Origin: Sipunculus nudus
Lineage: Eukaryota; Annelida; Sipuncula; Golfingiida; Sipunculidae
Assembly (NCBI GenBank): GCA_026874595.1
Contig: CM049309.1
Location: 19,905,576 to 19,969,575, forward strand
DNA length: 64,000 nucleotides
Direction: 5' to 3'
The notes beneath the pieces were generated by a model. The model had not been told where the DNA came from. It was given only the letters and a program-made list of their open reading frames with translations, and ran no database searches. The position numbers and the translations under genes were made by a program. Shown here in pieces: positions 34,111 through 46,500 of this stretch (position 1 is its first letter; each line of letters starts with the position of its first letter).

Positions 34111-35512
34111 TAAACTTGAAAACCAAGATGAGTGAGGGCCTATAAAATAGTGTTTTTGCCCAATGGTTTACAGAATATAGGTCACTCCGGCCTTATTTTA
34201 CGTATATGCAGAAGACCGAGCAGGACCTTTACGATTGTCAAGAGTGAACTTTTTATCTGAAATGATTATATTCTGTGCCATGTGAAAACACGACCGGGAG
34301 CGACCAAGAGTCATCGATCTTGCTCAGCCTGACGCAAACTAGTTTTAAGTTGATGTTGCGTTGGTTTATAAAGAAATGACTAAATGGAAAGAGAAACTTA
34401 GTAGCTGGCCACTGGTGACATGTATAGTTAACCAATTTAATCCAGTGTATTTTTAGATGTAAACTTTATCCTATAATAATTTTAGGATTTGGCGTGGCCA
34501 CTAAACTCTCCTTACAGAATCACTTTAATATGAATCCAATTATCATTCCCGACTGTAGCTAAAATCTGGAAGTAAAATGGTGGTATATCCTGCCGGACAA
34601 TCGACCCCAAGCTGCAATATGGTCCTTAAAAATCAAACAAAGTCTATACAAATGAAAAAAAAAAAATGTAGCACAACAGTAAGATTTTTTTTCAGAAAGA
34701 ATGGGCGACAGAACAATTTTGAGTTTGCTGAAGGATCTCATCAGAATCAGCCCCAATGCGAAGCTAAAGCTCTTTGTTCACAATCCCATGAAAAAGGATG
34801 AAGCTGCATTCGCAAGTCATCACTAAATGACTTTTGACCTGTGTAAAGTACCTTCGATAAAAAGTTTTTTATTAAATGTGCTTTATTAAGTCATTAAATG
34901 TATGAAAATCCACAATTATGATAACGGCGTCAGGGGCGGAAAAATAGAATAACAACATGTTATACCAAAAAACAGTGACGGATTTTTTCCCTCGATACTT
35001 CTGCAAGCCAGTGTTACATTTTAAATATCCTACTACAAACGGTACACCTGTTTACCTTTCTCTTGGTGGTGAGCCTCCTCCCCCCCCCCTTCCCCTTGGC
35101 GCAACCGTTAAGAAGCCATTCCTGAGATATATCACATGTCACTCTGAGCCCTAGCTGTATGTGATACCAATACACACATTAAAGACTGGTGTTTGTCATA
35201 TCTACTTAAATCAATGGGCGGTACACTTGCGGAATACATGATAAGTAACATATAACCAATGTCTACATCGTCACCGCGTTATACATTCAGGCCATGATTA
35301 CCTTAATATCATGAGTACCTCTCTCGTTCTCCCTCTCTCTCTCCCCCCCCCCCCATTTCCTCGTACCTTATATTTCATCATACCCATTTGTATTTATATT
35401 ACGAAATTTATGGTAGATTTGCATTCAGAATATTCTAGAATAATCGTGTGTGTATGTGTTTGTGTGATGTCATTTCGAATGTTGCGGAGGCATTGTCTTA
35501 ATTATCGTTAAA
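34111..35512. other. Intron sequence
   Basis: No exon recognised. A CT/C-rich tract lies at about 35333-35355 and a TG run at 35446-35467. Short open frames are without recognisable content. Confidence 0.4.
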
Positions 35513-36453
35513 CTAGGGACCCTTGGATCTCGACGCTCAGCTGAATTTGTCTATAAGGATATGTTTTTTTGAGCTTTTTTTAAAAAAAAAAATGGGTCGT
35601 GTGATCAGTTTGAAACGAACCTGTCTACCCAACTGGATTTATCATCCATAAACTATTTTGTGGACAGATGACTCCAGTGACCAAACATTTGAACTTGTGA
35701 CCCCAAAATCAATCAGATTCTTCTCCTATTGGCAGGTCAGCTATATGTGCAAGATGGAAGCTTTGAGATGAAAAGTTTGGCTTAAAAGGCATCCACAATC
35801 TGTAAAAATAAGTGTGACCTTGACCTTTGACCTGATGACGTCATGAGTTTTGCGTTAGAGGTGGGCCATATGTAAGTCAAGTTTGAAATCAATATGTCAA
35901 CTCAAACTGGAGTTATCACCAGGAAACACATTTGACGGACATACAGAAAGACGAACAGACGGACGGACAGGATGATTGATACAGGGCATCCGCTTATTCA
36001 AGCGGGGCCTTATAAACACACAAGGTTTCAGGTTTCAGGACACAGATGAAACCACAGTTGCATAATTGATAATATAAATATAATTTAGCAGTCTCAAAAT
36101 AAAGAAAAAAATATGCATCAAAATAGAAAAAAAAATACAGGTGGCACCACCTGTCTTAAGGAACTGAAGATATCAATAATAATCAATAAACACACTAGGT
36201 TTTCAGACACTGTATGAAACAGCAGCTGAGAAACTGACATACCTGCTGTCATTTGAAGGTAAAACAAAAATCGTCAAAATACAGGTGGTGCCAACAGTTT
36301 TAGGGAACTGACAAAACAAGTCATGGTCAATATTCAAGAATCATAGCAAAAATAGACGGTCGGACTCCCGGCCGCCTGGACAACCGGACGCCCGGATGGA
36401 AAACGAACAAACCGCCATTCCTATGCCTGAATTGACTTTCAGTCAGCTGAGAA
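35513..36453 (+). mobile_element. Family-2 element, short complete copy
   Basis: Left end AACTAGGGACCCTTGGATCT, GACGCTCAGCTGAATTTG. Right end TTGACTTTCAGTCAGCTGAG at about 36431-36450. Two TGACCT clusters, an ACGGACGGACAGG run near 35955-35970 and a second CCGGACGCCCGG run near 36370-36395 are inside. At ~940 bp it is the shortest copy with both ends in the window. Confidence 0.65.
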
Positions 36454-36684
36454 AAAAAAACTATGCGACTGTCATATTGAAATGATTATATATGTCCACT
36501 CATTCACAATGTTAATTAAACCTTAATAACTTTAATGTTAAACTTTTTGTTAATTTATGTCATGAACAGCGGCACTTTCGGCACTGTGAGTTATTGATTC
36601 CATCAATCTACTTATTGTTTGGGAGGTGAAATCATTCATAACGCCACGTCTATGGAGTTTAATCTGACACGATATCGTTCAACT

Positions 36685-37483
36685 CTAAGGACCAATCGGT
36701 AACGACGCTCAGCTGAATTTGTTTATAATGATGGTTCCAGGAAATCAAACTCGAAATTTCTGGCATTGGAGATGCCGTGGTATCTCTAAAAAAAATAAGG
36801 CATAACGCCTTTTTAAAATAGACCCCCTCCTTTTAAGCATATATTGACACTTGATAAGCCAAAGGACATCAAATGTTGGAACTTGTTCGACATTTTGGTG
36901 GAGATTGTTGCGTCAAACAGATGTAATTCTTCAAAGGTAATGGGCAGTACTTCAAAGGTTTTGCTTTAAATGCATCCACGATCTTTTTAAAGATGTGGGT
37001 CCAGTGACCTTAACCTTTGACTTCATGGCAAAAAAAAATCAATAAGGTTCTTGTTTTAGGAACTGAATGTTTTGACCGATATGTCTCTTGACCTTGACCT
37101 TTGACCTTTTGACCCCCAAATTCATATGGATCTTTAATAACCTATTGGCAGGTGAGATATAGTGTAAGATGGAAGGTCTGGGATGTGAAAGATTTGCTTA
37201 AAATGCATCCACAATCTTGTTAAATATGTGGGTCTTGACTTTTTGACCAATCCATAAAAACTTTCTTGAGATATTTAAGAATTTGTGTGATTTTCAACAA
37301 AAATTGACTTATTCGAAGCCAGGGTCACTCTGCTAGCAAAGGTCATGATACAATGTTGAATATAGGCTTCGTCCTCTCACCAACATTTATACACATGTAA
37401 AGTTTAAAAAAGATCCGTGAAATAATATTTAAGTTATCTCGCTCACATAACTTTTCTGCGGTGGCGGCGGGACCGCGCTAAAA

Positions 37484-37549
<66 letters not shown>

Positions 37550-37560
37550 AGTATCCCAAG
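36685..37560 (+). mobile_element. Composite of family-2 left end and family-1 body/right end
   Basis: AACGACGCTCAGCTGAATTTG (family-2 left end) at 36702 is followed within 60 bp by a GGCAT…ATGCC hairpin and GTATCTCTA (family-1 5' end type, 36760-36786). Then comes the family-1 body (TGACCTTGACCTTTGACC near 37088; AAGGTCATGATACAATG) and its GGCGGCGGGACCG 3' microsatellite. A (TA)n run at 37486-37545 separates this from a degraded GTATCCCAAGACTTTTAG. Confidence 0.5.
37486..37545. repeat. (TA)n microsatellite
   Basis: About 30 TA dinucleotides near the 3' terminus of a family-1-type element. Confidence 0.95.
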
Positions 37561-37929
37561 ACTTTTAGAATATGTTATCCCAAGACTTTTAGAATATGTT
37601 TCATGTGAAATTATGCTGAGTACGTGAAATTTGGTCTCACATATATATACTGTATTGGTCCCAGATGTACGGAGGTCTAATTTAGATATACATGTCTTTA
37701 AATAGGTGTATATTTTCCGTATGGTTTAATCAATTAGGGCTTGATTAAGCTGACACGAAGAAAATGATTTCAAGTTCTTGTATATGATAGATAAACATGA
37801 GGGGCAAGACCCAAATAAATGTGTTAAAGATTTAAATATTTAAGGTCAACCTGAGTGTTATGTATAAGGCGCATTTTGTATAGGAAAGAATGTATATATT
37901 TGAATATTATACAAAATCTCGGTGAATAG

Positions 37930-38070
37930 ATTAAACTAAGAGTCATTCAGCTGAACTTAAACCTGACAATTCAGGCATCGGGGATGCTGTAGTTTCCGTA
38001 GATATAGAGCATAACCCCTGATCATAAGCAACTTTTATACATATGGACACCTTGGTGAGGATCAAGGTCA
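37930..38070 (+). mobile_element. Family-1-type 5'-end remnant
   Basis: CAGGCATCGGGGATGCTG hairpin followed by TAGTTTCCGTAGATAT and GCATAACCCCTGAT, homologous in layout to 36760-36815. No body or 3' end follows clearly. Confidence 0.4.
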
Positions 38071-38627
38071 AGGTCATTATTCTTCAAACTCCTATGAGAA
38101 CTTTGTTGAAAAACTATATGAGTGTCATCAGTTTTCGAATACGAGAACTTACGATCCATGATCTTTCTTCTTTCTGAATTATGCAAAAACGATCCCTCCA
38201 CCCATTCTTAATATGTCATATTTTATAGTGTGAGGAATTATTTAAGGTAAAATCTAATCTTACAGTAAATCTCAAGAATAACGATAAAATGAAAAGCTTC
38301 TCACGTAAACGCCCAATTTACCTGTGTACTCTTCAGATGTACATAGTGATATAAATAACAAACTTTGAAGAACAAAATACAAGACCTATTTATGACCAAT
38401 AATTCAATAAAACAATGTTTTGCAAATTTAGTGTTACTTTTTTATTACAAAATAAGATAGTTTAACGGGTTTAATGCGTACGGCCGATTCATGTGATGCT
38501 TAGTGTGTTATTCCCTAAGATATATTACACGTATAGGGCGACATCAATTAGATAATTATCGTAAACAAGCAGAATTGCGATCAAATGAAACCAGTTATAA
38601 AACCTAATAAAAAATGCAGATACTTAC

Positions 38628-38709
38628 GTTCTTCTATTTGACAATGGCAGCTCAACATTTGTAAAATCCAAGAGAAACACAGAAGCGCGACAGTGGGTAA
38701 ATTCGCCAT
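38628..38709 (-). CDS. Signal-peptide exon (exon 1, start codon) of the CUB/lectin-like gene
   Basis: Minus strand ATG at 38709-38707 (context TAAAAATGG), then 27 codons and one base before GTAAGTA. The peptide begins MANLPTVALLCFSWILQ, has a hydrophobic core and a small-residue region (LSCHC), and is a typical cleaved signal peptide followed by QIEE. It leaves phase 1, matching the two-base entry of the exon at 32669-32961, so the three exons join without a shift to 250 codons. The product is therefore secreted or a type I membrane protein. Introns are long (5.7 kb and 6.3 kb) and filled with transposons. Gene identity is not known. Confidence 0.75.
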
Positions 38710-38790
38710 TTTTACGTGATGCGCGTCGTGTGAACGATTGCAGGGTAGCGATAGACTGAGTGTCCTTTTATTTTTCTATTCCCGAGACTC
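38710..38790 (-). promoter_or_regulatory. Possible core promoter / 5' UTR of the minus-strand gene
   Basis: Reading the minus strand, AAATAAAAGG (38764-38773) is a TATA-like sequence about 55 to 65 bp before the ATG. CACTCAGTCT and CACACGACGCGC follow. A first exon beginning shortly after would give a short 5' UTR. Motif only; no proof of transcription start. Confidence 0.3.
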
Positions 38791-39500
38791 CAGTTACAGA
38801 GGCTGCCGACGCATCACTTGGAAATCCTCCCTCAGCAGGGGCAGCCTAAGACACTTGTTTCAGTAACCACTAGGTCAGATAAGCGTATTTTAGGGACATG
38901 TTGCAATTCACTCCTGCATTCTTGGCTGCCGGTGGCTTGCTGCGAGACTGGGGAGGCTGCTTCTGTCAGTTAATGTTCCACCGCACAGCCAACCGCAGTC
39001 ACCAGCGGTGGACCTAATGACAGTCATGTGAAGGGCTCTTGATATCAAATTGTGTTTACTAAATGATCGCCTCCAATGGCAGAATTCTACAGTGTTGTCG
39101 TGCGACAGCTCGGTACCAGCTATAAAACTGTTACTGTATAATATAAAAGGCGTCTAAAGTAATGTTGGTAAAGCCTGCACTGTGAGCCGCCTTGCTGAAA
39201 CAGTACTGTGACAGGTCTGTTTGACAGCTCGATGACTGACAGATATAAGCTGCTGGGTTGTGTCATGATTAATTGCCTTATGATTTATGTTTATATATAT
39301 ATATGTATATATGATTTATTGCAGTGTCTAATTATTGTCCGTCTATCCATCTTTTTCTATTCAAAATATGATATTTATTATTTTTATCTGTTTAATTATT
39401 GGCAGATCCTTTTAAATTTTATTTTCTATAACGACTAATATTAAAGTTTATCATTATAATTATTATTGTTCATTTAAGTAGTAGTATTGTTTACTATTAT
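38791..39500. other. Intergenic upstream DNA
   Basis: No exon recognised. A short TA/TG stretch lies at about 39290-39311. Confidence 0.4.
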
Positions 39501-39504
39501 TTTA

Positions 39505-39612
39505 CATTATAATAATAATAATAATTATAATTATTATTAATAATAAGAAAAATAATATTATTATTATTATTTTAATTATTGTTATAAATATTATTATTAT
39601 TATTCTTATTAA
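39505..39612. repeat. (AAT)n-like low complexity
   Basis: Imperfect AAT/ATT runs on both strands. Confidence 0.8.
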
Positions 39613-40204
39613 AAGAATATAGTCCGTCCCAGCACCCGAGACCGCATGTTTTTCCCGGGATATTTTTCATACACTACAAACACTGCAAAATTTCTGGTCA
39701 AGTGGCAGCAGAAGCTATTCTTCCGACAGTCTGAGTGAAAAATAATGTTTTACCTTGAACTGAAATTATATTGAGACAAATATTCCAAAATATGTGTGAC
39801 AGGCACTAATGTTTGCGACATGTTCACAATGGGGAACTGAGCCATAAATCAGCTATTTCAGATATTATAAGACGGCAGACAATGCAACATGATGCGCGAC
39901 AGACCTTTGTGACATCTTTATATGTAACGCCACTATTGTCTTATAAACGGGCTCTCAGTACCGTACACATGGGAAGTTTTTCATGGAGTATCGTATATTG
40001 TCCAGCTTTTTCGAAAAGACGCCATCCTGGGTCGGTCAATAAAAAACAACGCAACAGGATCCCAAAGTAAATTCTTTTAATTAAATACCTTATTGAATTA
40101 CACACAATCGGCGGAAATCTACAAATATGTATTAGGACAAAAATTATTCGAAAAGAATATTTGGAAAAAAGTTATCACTCAAAAAAGGGGTTTTGGAACG
40201 AACA

Positions 40205-40392
40205 ATAGTAGTAGTAGTAGTAGTAGCAGTCGTAGTCGTAACATTAGTAGTAGTAGTAGTAGATGTAGTAGCAGTATTAGTAGATGTAATTGTAGTAGTA
40301 GTAGTAGTAGTAGAAGTAGTAGCAGCAGTAGTGGTAGTAGCAGTAGTAGTAATAGTAGCAGTAGTAGTAGTAAAAAGTAGTAGTAGTAGTAA
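40205..40392. repeat. (AGT)n microsatellite with interruptions
   Basis: TAG/AGT trinucleotides with scattered C and A changes over ~190 bp. It yields Ser-rich and Val-rich open frames of 95 and 67 codons that are by-products of the repeat. Confidence 0.9.
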
Positions 40393-42390
40393 TTAAAAAA
40401 ATTTACTATTAGTTGTAATTTAGTCTTGTTTGAAAAGGTATTTTAGCGGCAGTGTATACATATTTAGATAAAAGTTATCCATCACAGGAAAACAATTTTT
40501 CAAGCACATATATTTCTATTACATAATATATTATGAACATGAATGTAAAACGTCACTATACCTGTGTCAGTATATGTTCCATTCGTTTTTATTACATCTT
40601 TTAGAATGAGCGTGTGGGCAAAAATCAGAGTGGCAGAAATTCCTTTTGCAATGGTAACAATTTCTTTTCATTGTTAACTTTACTTGACTGATTTCATTGC
40701 CGTACATGTATATTTGTGTGTGTTTGCTTGTTCACGACATAATTCACGCAATTATGAACGAAATCTCATGAAAATTTCATGGTATATCTAGAATTGGACA
40801 ATGAAGAATTTATTAGATTTTAATGTGGATCCGGCACATGATCCTGATCCAGGAACGTCATCAAGGACTTTATTCACAAAAGTACCGTCACTCATGCACG
40901 AATTAACCTGGGAATATGGCCCGAATAAGTGAATGAGGGAGACTTACATTCTTAATTCAGAATGCAGATTTTCTAGTAATGCGTTGTAATTTGTTACAAG
41001 AGCAATTTCAATCAACCATGCATTTTTTAAAGATGTGTTATTACACTCGTCAACTTTTATCATTTCTGCAGACGTTTATACTGCAAACTTCAATATAGGA
41101 TTGAGTGTTCCTCCATCAAATATTTAGGACGTACACCCAGATAATATCAACAAGAGAGACCCAAGTTAAACGATGCCTATTGGCATAATAAAATTGCGTT
41201 ATAAACTTGACCTAGGCTGACAGTGCTATTGAAGTCGTCCCTTTTTAAGTCCCATTATCAAATACCGCACTAATGCAATGTTTAGATTACCGTGTATACA
41301 ATTCTCTATAGCCGCTTATTTGCGTAAAGAAAAAAAAACTGTAATTGGAATGTTCTCGTAGTGTCTGGGGTATATCAGGCCCTACCGCAGGACATATATT
41401 TATTCTTATTTACGTTAATGATAAAAAAAGTTTGTGACATATTTTAACCATTAGTTAATAAAACCAATTATATTTATCCATAAGTATTAATGCAATTGCT
41501 TCTTATTTTGAGCGTGTTTTAATTATTTTAATCGTTTTAATAATAATTGAATGCAATCAATTATTTTCAAGTATTTACAGACAACGTTTGCCATATACCC
41601 ATTATCCAAAAAGCACCAAACATACAATGGGACAAAGCGTACTAAACCACCTAAAGCCACATTAGCGGGGGCTAAATTCTCTGCGACCTCTGCAGTATTA
41701 TGAACCATTTATAAGCTCAGCTGATAAAAAGGTTAAAATTCAAAATCCATTTTTCGTGTCGTAATTAGATCCATCTCATACTCCCATGTTTCTTCTTTGT
41801 AAGAAAATGTCTGTTTTATTAATACAATTCATAACAGAAATTTGTTATGCCACGATTGCTAATAGTGCTATATTAATTTAATCTAATATTTGGATTACTG
41901 ATTTACATAGGATAACTTTTAACCATAAGAATGGTTAAGCCACAAATGGAAATATATTCAACACCCAAACAATGCGAAAGGTTGATTTGATATCGTTTGC
42001 TTGTAATGTACTATGAATAAACTTAAAAAAAAGAGTTAAGTGAGACAAATCGGAGATGGCATATCCATGGGTATTTCTGCAGTGTGTAGAAGTCATTTAA
42101 TTTCTTATGGGAACTGCGGAATTGACACTTAGCGAATAATCCAGTTTATTGAACTATTCCCAAGCCCCCATTCAACCTGTAAACAGTGATGTAGTCGAGT
42201 ACATTTAGCCCCCAATTCAGAGCTGGAGCCTGGTATTCACTCTTTTTTTTGTAATATTCTGTTAAAAGTTTGCACATGTATATAAATAATGTCTTTATAT
42301 AGTTTTTACACAGAGCTCTCCTTCTTCTGGACTCGAGTGGGACCAGGCCTGATTTCCCGGGTTTTTACCTCAGGGTCCGATCGTGTTAAT
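40393..42390. other. Intergenic DNA
   Basis: No exon or complete element recognised. GTGGATCCGGCACATGATCC at 40825-40860 may be a fragment of the repeat at 63290-63430. Confidence 0.4.
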
Positions 42391-42391
42391 C

Positions 42392-44968
42392 CGGATCCAT
42401 GACCGTCGAGTGTAAGTCCGAGTCCAGGAACAATATGTGTAAGTCCGAGTCCATGACCCTCGAGTGTAAGTCCAAGTCCAGGACCCTCGAGTGTTAGATC
42501 GAGTCCCTGACCCTCGAGTGTAAGTCCGAGTCCAGGACCCTCGAGTGTAGGCCGAGTCCAGGACCCTCGAGTGTCAGTCCGAGTCCGTGTACCCCGCGTG
42601 TAAGTCCGAGTCCATGACCCTCGAGTGTAAGTCCGAGTCCATGACCCTCGAGTGTAAGTTCGAGCCCATGACCCTCGAGTGTAAGTTCGAGTCCATGACC
42701 CTCGAGTGTACGTCCGAGTCAAGGACCCTCGAGTGTAAGTCCGAGTCCAGGACCCTCGAGTGTAAGTTCAAGCCCATGACCCTCGAGTGTAAGTCCAAGT
42801 CCAGGACCCTCGAGTTTAAGTTCGAGTTCATGGCCCTCGAGTGTTAGTCCGAGTCCAGGACCCTCGAGTGTAAGTCCGAGTCCAGTACCCCACGTGTAAG
42901 TCCGCGTCCATGACCCTCGAGTGTAAGTCCGAGTCCAGGACCCTCGAGTGTAAGTTCGAGTCCATGACCCTCGAGTCTAAGTTGAAGTCCATAACCCTCG
43001 AGTTTAGGTCCTTGTCAAGGACCCTCGAGTGTAAGTTCGAGTCCAGGGACCTCGAGTGTAAGTACGAGTCTATGACCCTCGAGTGTAAGTTCGAGTCCAT
43101 GACCCTCGAGTGTAAGTCCGAGTCCATGACCCTCGAGTGTAAGTCCTAGTCCAGGACCCTCGAGTGTTAGTCCGAGTCCATGACCCTCGAGTGTAAGTTG
43201 AAGTCCATGACCCTCGAGCTTAAGCCCCAGTCAAGGACCCTCGAGTGTTAGTTCGAGTCCATGACCCTCGAGTGTAAGTCCGAGTCCATGACCCTCGAGT
43301 GTAAGTCCGAGTCCAGGGCCCTCGAGTGTAAGTTCGAGTCCATGACCCTCGAGTGTAAGTTGAAGTCCATGACCCTCGAGCTTAAGCCCCAGTCAAGGAC
43401 CCTCGAGTGTAAGTTCGAGTCCAGTACCCCACGTGTAAGTCCGCGTCCATGACCCTCGAGTGTAAGTCCGAGTCCAGGACCCTCGAGTGTAAGTTCGAGT
43501 CCATGACCCTCGAGTGTAAGTACGAGCCTATGACCCTCGAGTGTAAGTTCGAGTCCATGACCCTCGAGTGTAAGTCCGAGTCCACGTCCTCGAGTGTAAG
43601 TCCTAGTCCAGGACCCTCGAGTGTCAGTCCGAGTCCAGGACCCTCGAGTGTAAGTTCGAGTCCATGACCCTCGAGTGTAAGTTGAAGTCCATGACCCTCG
43701 AGCTTAAGCCCCAGTCAAGGACCCTCGAGTGTTAGTTCGAGTCCATGACCCTCGAGTGTAAGTCCGAGTCCATGACCCTCGAGTGTAAGTCCGAGTGCAG
43801 GGCCCTCGAGTGTAAGTTCGAGTCCATGACCCTCGAGTGTAAGTTGAAGTCCATGACCCTCGAGCTTAAGCCCCAGTCAAGGACCCTCGAGTGTAAGTTC
43901 GAGTCCATGACCCTCGAGTGTAAGTCCGAGTCCATGACCCTCGAGTGTAAGTCCTAGTCCAGGACCCTCGAGTGTCAGTCCGAGTCCAGGACCCTCGAGT
44001 GTAAGTTCGAGTCCATGACCCTCGAGTGTAAGTTGAAGTCCATGACCCTCGAGCTTAAGCCCCAGTCAAGGACCCTCGAGTGTAAGTTCGAGTCCATGAC
44101 CCTCGAGTGTAAGTCCGAGTCAATGACCTTCGAGTGTAAGTCCGAGTCCTTGACCTTCGAGTGTAAGTCCGAGTCCAGGACCCTCGAGTGTAAGTTCGAG
44201 TCCATGACCCTCGAGTGTAAGTTGAAGTCCATGACCCTCGAGTTTAAGTCCGAGTCAAGGACCCTCGAGTGTAAGTTCGAGTCCAGGGACCTCGAGTGTA
44301 AGTCCGAGTCCATGACCCTCGAGTGTAAGTCCGAGTCCAGGACCCTCGAGTGTTAGTCCGAGTCCATGTACCCCGCGTGTAAGTCCGAGTCCATGACCCT
44401 CGAGTGTAAGTCCGAGTCCAGGACCCTCTAGTGTAAGTTCGAGTCCATGACCCTCGAGTGTAAGTTCGAGTCCATGACCCTCGAGTGTACGTCCGAGTCA
44501 AGGACCCTCGAGTGTAAGTCAGAGTCAAGGACTCTCGAGTGTAAGTCCTAGTCAAGGACTCTCGAGTGTAAGTCCGAGTCCAGGACCCTCTGGTGTATGT
44601 CCGTGTCCATGACCCTTGAGTGTAAGTCCAAGTCCATAACCCTCGAGTGTAAGTCCGAGTCCAGGACCCCCGGTCGTAAGTCCGAGTCTATGACCCTGAG
44701 TGTAAGTCTGAGTCCATGAACCCCGAGTATTATTCCGAGTCCATGACCCCCGAGTGTAAGCCCGAGTCTATGACCCCCCCCCCCCCGAGTGCACGTCCGA
44801 GTCCATGACACTCTAGTCCAAGTCCGAATCCAAGACCCTCGAGTGCAAGTCCGAGTCCAGTACCCTCAAGTCCAAGTCCGAGTTCAGGACCCTCAGGTCC
44901 AAGTCCGAGTCCAGTACCCTCAAGTCCAAGTCCGAGTTCAGGACCCTCAGGTCCAAGTCCGAGTCCAT
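42392..44968. repeat. 27-bp minisatellite, ~2.6 kb
   Basis: Unit is CTCGAGTGTAAGTCCGAGTC plus CATGACC (27 bp) with variants, roughly 95 copies, nearly each with a CTCGAG site. Higher-order structure: the variant CTTAAGCCCCAGTCAAGG recurs at 43219, 43380, 43703, 43864 and 44052, gaps that are multiples of 27. Because 27 is divisible by 3 and the unit lacks stops in several frames, long frames appear on both strands (for example MTLECKSES repeats) and break at every indel. The last ~130 bp switch to a 54-bp dimer. Confidence 0.95.
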
Positions 44969-46070
44969 TAAAAAGACGAGAATCCTCAATCACTGTAATT
45001 AAATAATTCTTTCAAATCACTTTAAATATTGTTTTTTTTTCTATTGATTCTCTTCTTCTCTGTTTCGTAGGGTCCTGATTTACCGGGTCATCGCGTAAAC
45101 TGATGGGTCAGCAAAGTAATTGACCGTGGGACCAGGGAACATTCTCATACGGTCACCAGGGGGTTAGGTTTCCAAGCAGCTGGTTGCCACATACGTTGCC
45201 AAGGCGACGATAGACTGTTGTCTCTCAGACACTGATACCTAAAGATACATCCAAGATAAGGTCTAGTGACGAAAGCTGTCCTAAAAGTGACCTGGCACAC
45301 AGGACTGTATACAAACATCAGCTGAAGAATGTAATAATATCCGACCTTGTGGTCAGTTTACTTTCAGAGCCTTTTAACCAGCGGTGAATGTCACGTTACC
45401 CAATATATTTACAGTACAGAAGTGCATGATTATCTTAAACGAGAGCAGCATACCGAATTTAATATAAAAAAATGATAGATTATTCTTTATCGTCATAACA
45501 TGGAAAATATTACAACAAAGAGTGTGATAATTAATCAACATATGTAAAGGCAAATTAAAGCAGAACCATTTCTGCAATTACTAAATCAGGGTTGTTATGT
45601 TACCAGAAGCGGCATATTAAAATTATATTTAAAGATTCTGTAAACATGTACGGTTATTTTTTCTTAAGTGTCTCAATAATCGTTTGCCGAATGTTAGCCG
45701 CTAAGTTGTAAATATTGACAGCATATGCACAAAATTAATTATAAATGTATATATATATATATATATATATTAATATTCATAATTTACCAGGTAAATCGGT
45801 CTCTTTGCGCTACATGAGCAATATTTGTGTCTGAAAGGATCTGAATGCAGACGCAATTGTTTCAAGTTAAACTATAGTTAACACCTGGCCGGACAGTTTA
45901 TGTTCAGTATCAGCATCGCAAGGTCCTCTAGTCCGGAAAGGAGGGGGTCAAGTTCGGAAAATTTTATTTAAACCCCCCAAAAAATGTTCTTTCATCTCAA
46001 AAGGAGGGGGGAGTGTCAGGACCCCCTGCCCCTCTCTCCCACCTCTGGATCAGCCACTGTTAAACGTTTA
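44969..46070. other. Intergenic DNA with (TA)n and a possible hAT-like end
   Basis: (TA)n at 45747-45770. At 46048-46065 CTCTGGATCAGCCACTG resembles a hAT-type right end (CAGTGGC… inverted), preceded by purine-rich GGAGGGGGGA. No left partner found. Confidence 0.35.
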
Positions 46071-46144
46071 GAAAGTGTATACTGGTATAGTTCTGACAAC
46101 GATACAACGATACCGTATACTTTACGCCTGCTCCAGATATACCA

Positions 46145-46500
46145 AACAGATGGCGTAGATATAAATATAGTGAAGAGGGTAATGGAGTCCGTTCAAATAT
46201 ATTGGAAAAGAATTGCTTCGTGACAAATTACATAAACATGAGTGTTTTTGCGGTAAGGACTTCACGTAATAAGTAATATTTTGCTAGCATGCGCATGTGA
46301 TATGTAAACAGAAAGTGTTTCACTGAAATGTGACAATTGTAAAAAGTAAATGTTTAATTGAAATGTGACGAATTTTGATTTTAAAGTTTAACACTTGAGA
46401 TAAGTAGTTCCGGCCGTCCAACAGCTATAGTGCCCAGGTTCGCTTTGAGTAGAAACGACCTCTGGCGGTAGGGTGGTTCATTTTGAGGTACGGAGTGCGG
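46145..46500 (+). repeat. Dispersed repeat X, copy 2
   Basis: CAGATGGCGTAGATATAAA, GGGTAATGGAGTCCGTTCAA and later GAAACGACCTCTGGCGGTAG follow the order seen at 25600-25990 and 61085-61345. Confidence 0.5.

Noticed and set aside
40093-40396. Ser-rich and Val-rich open frames
   Set aside because: Translation of an (AGT)n microsatellite.
42306-45000. Many 60-140-codon frames such as MTLECKSES and SRVMDSDLH repeats
   Set aside because: Translations of a 27-bp minisatellite, open on both strands at once and broken at each indel.
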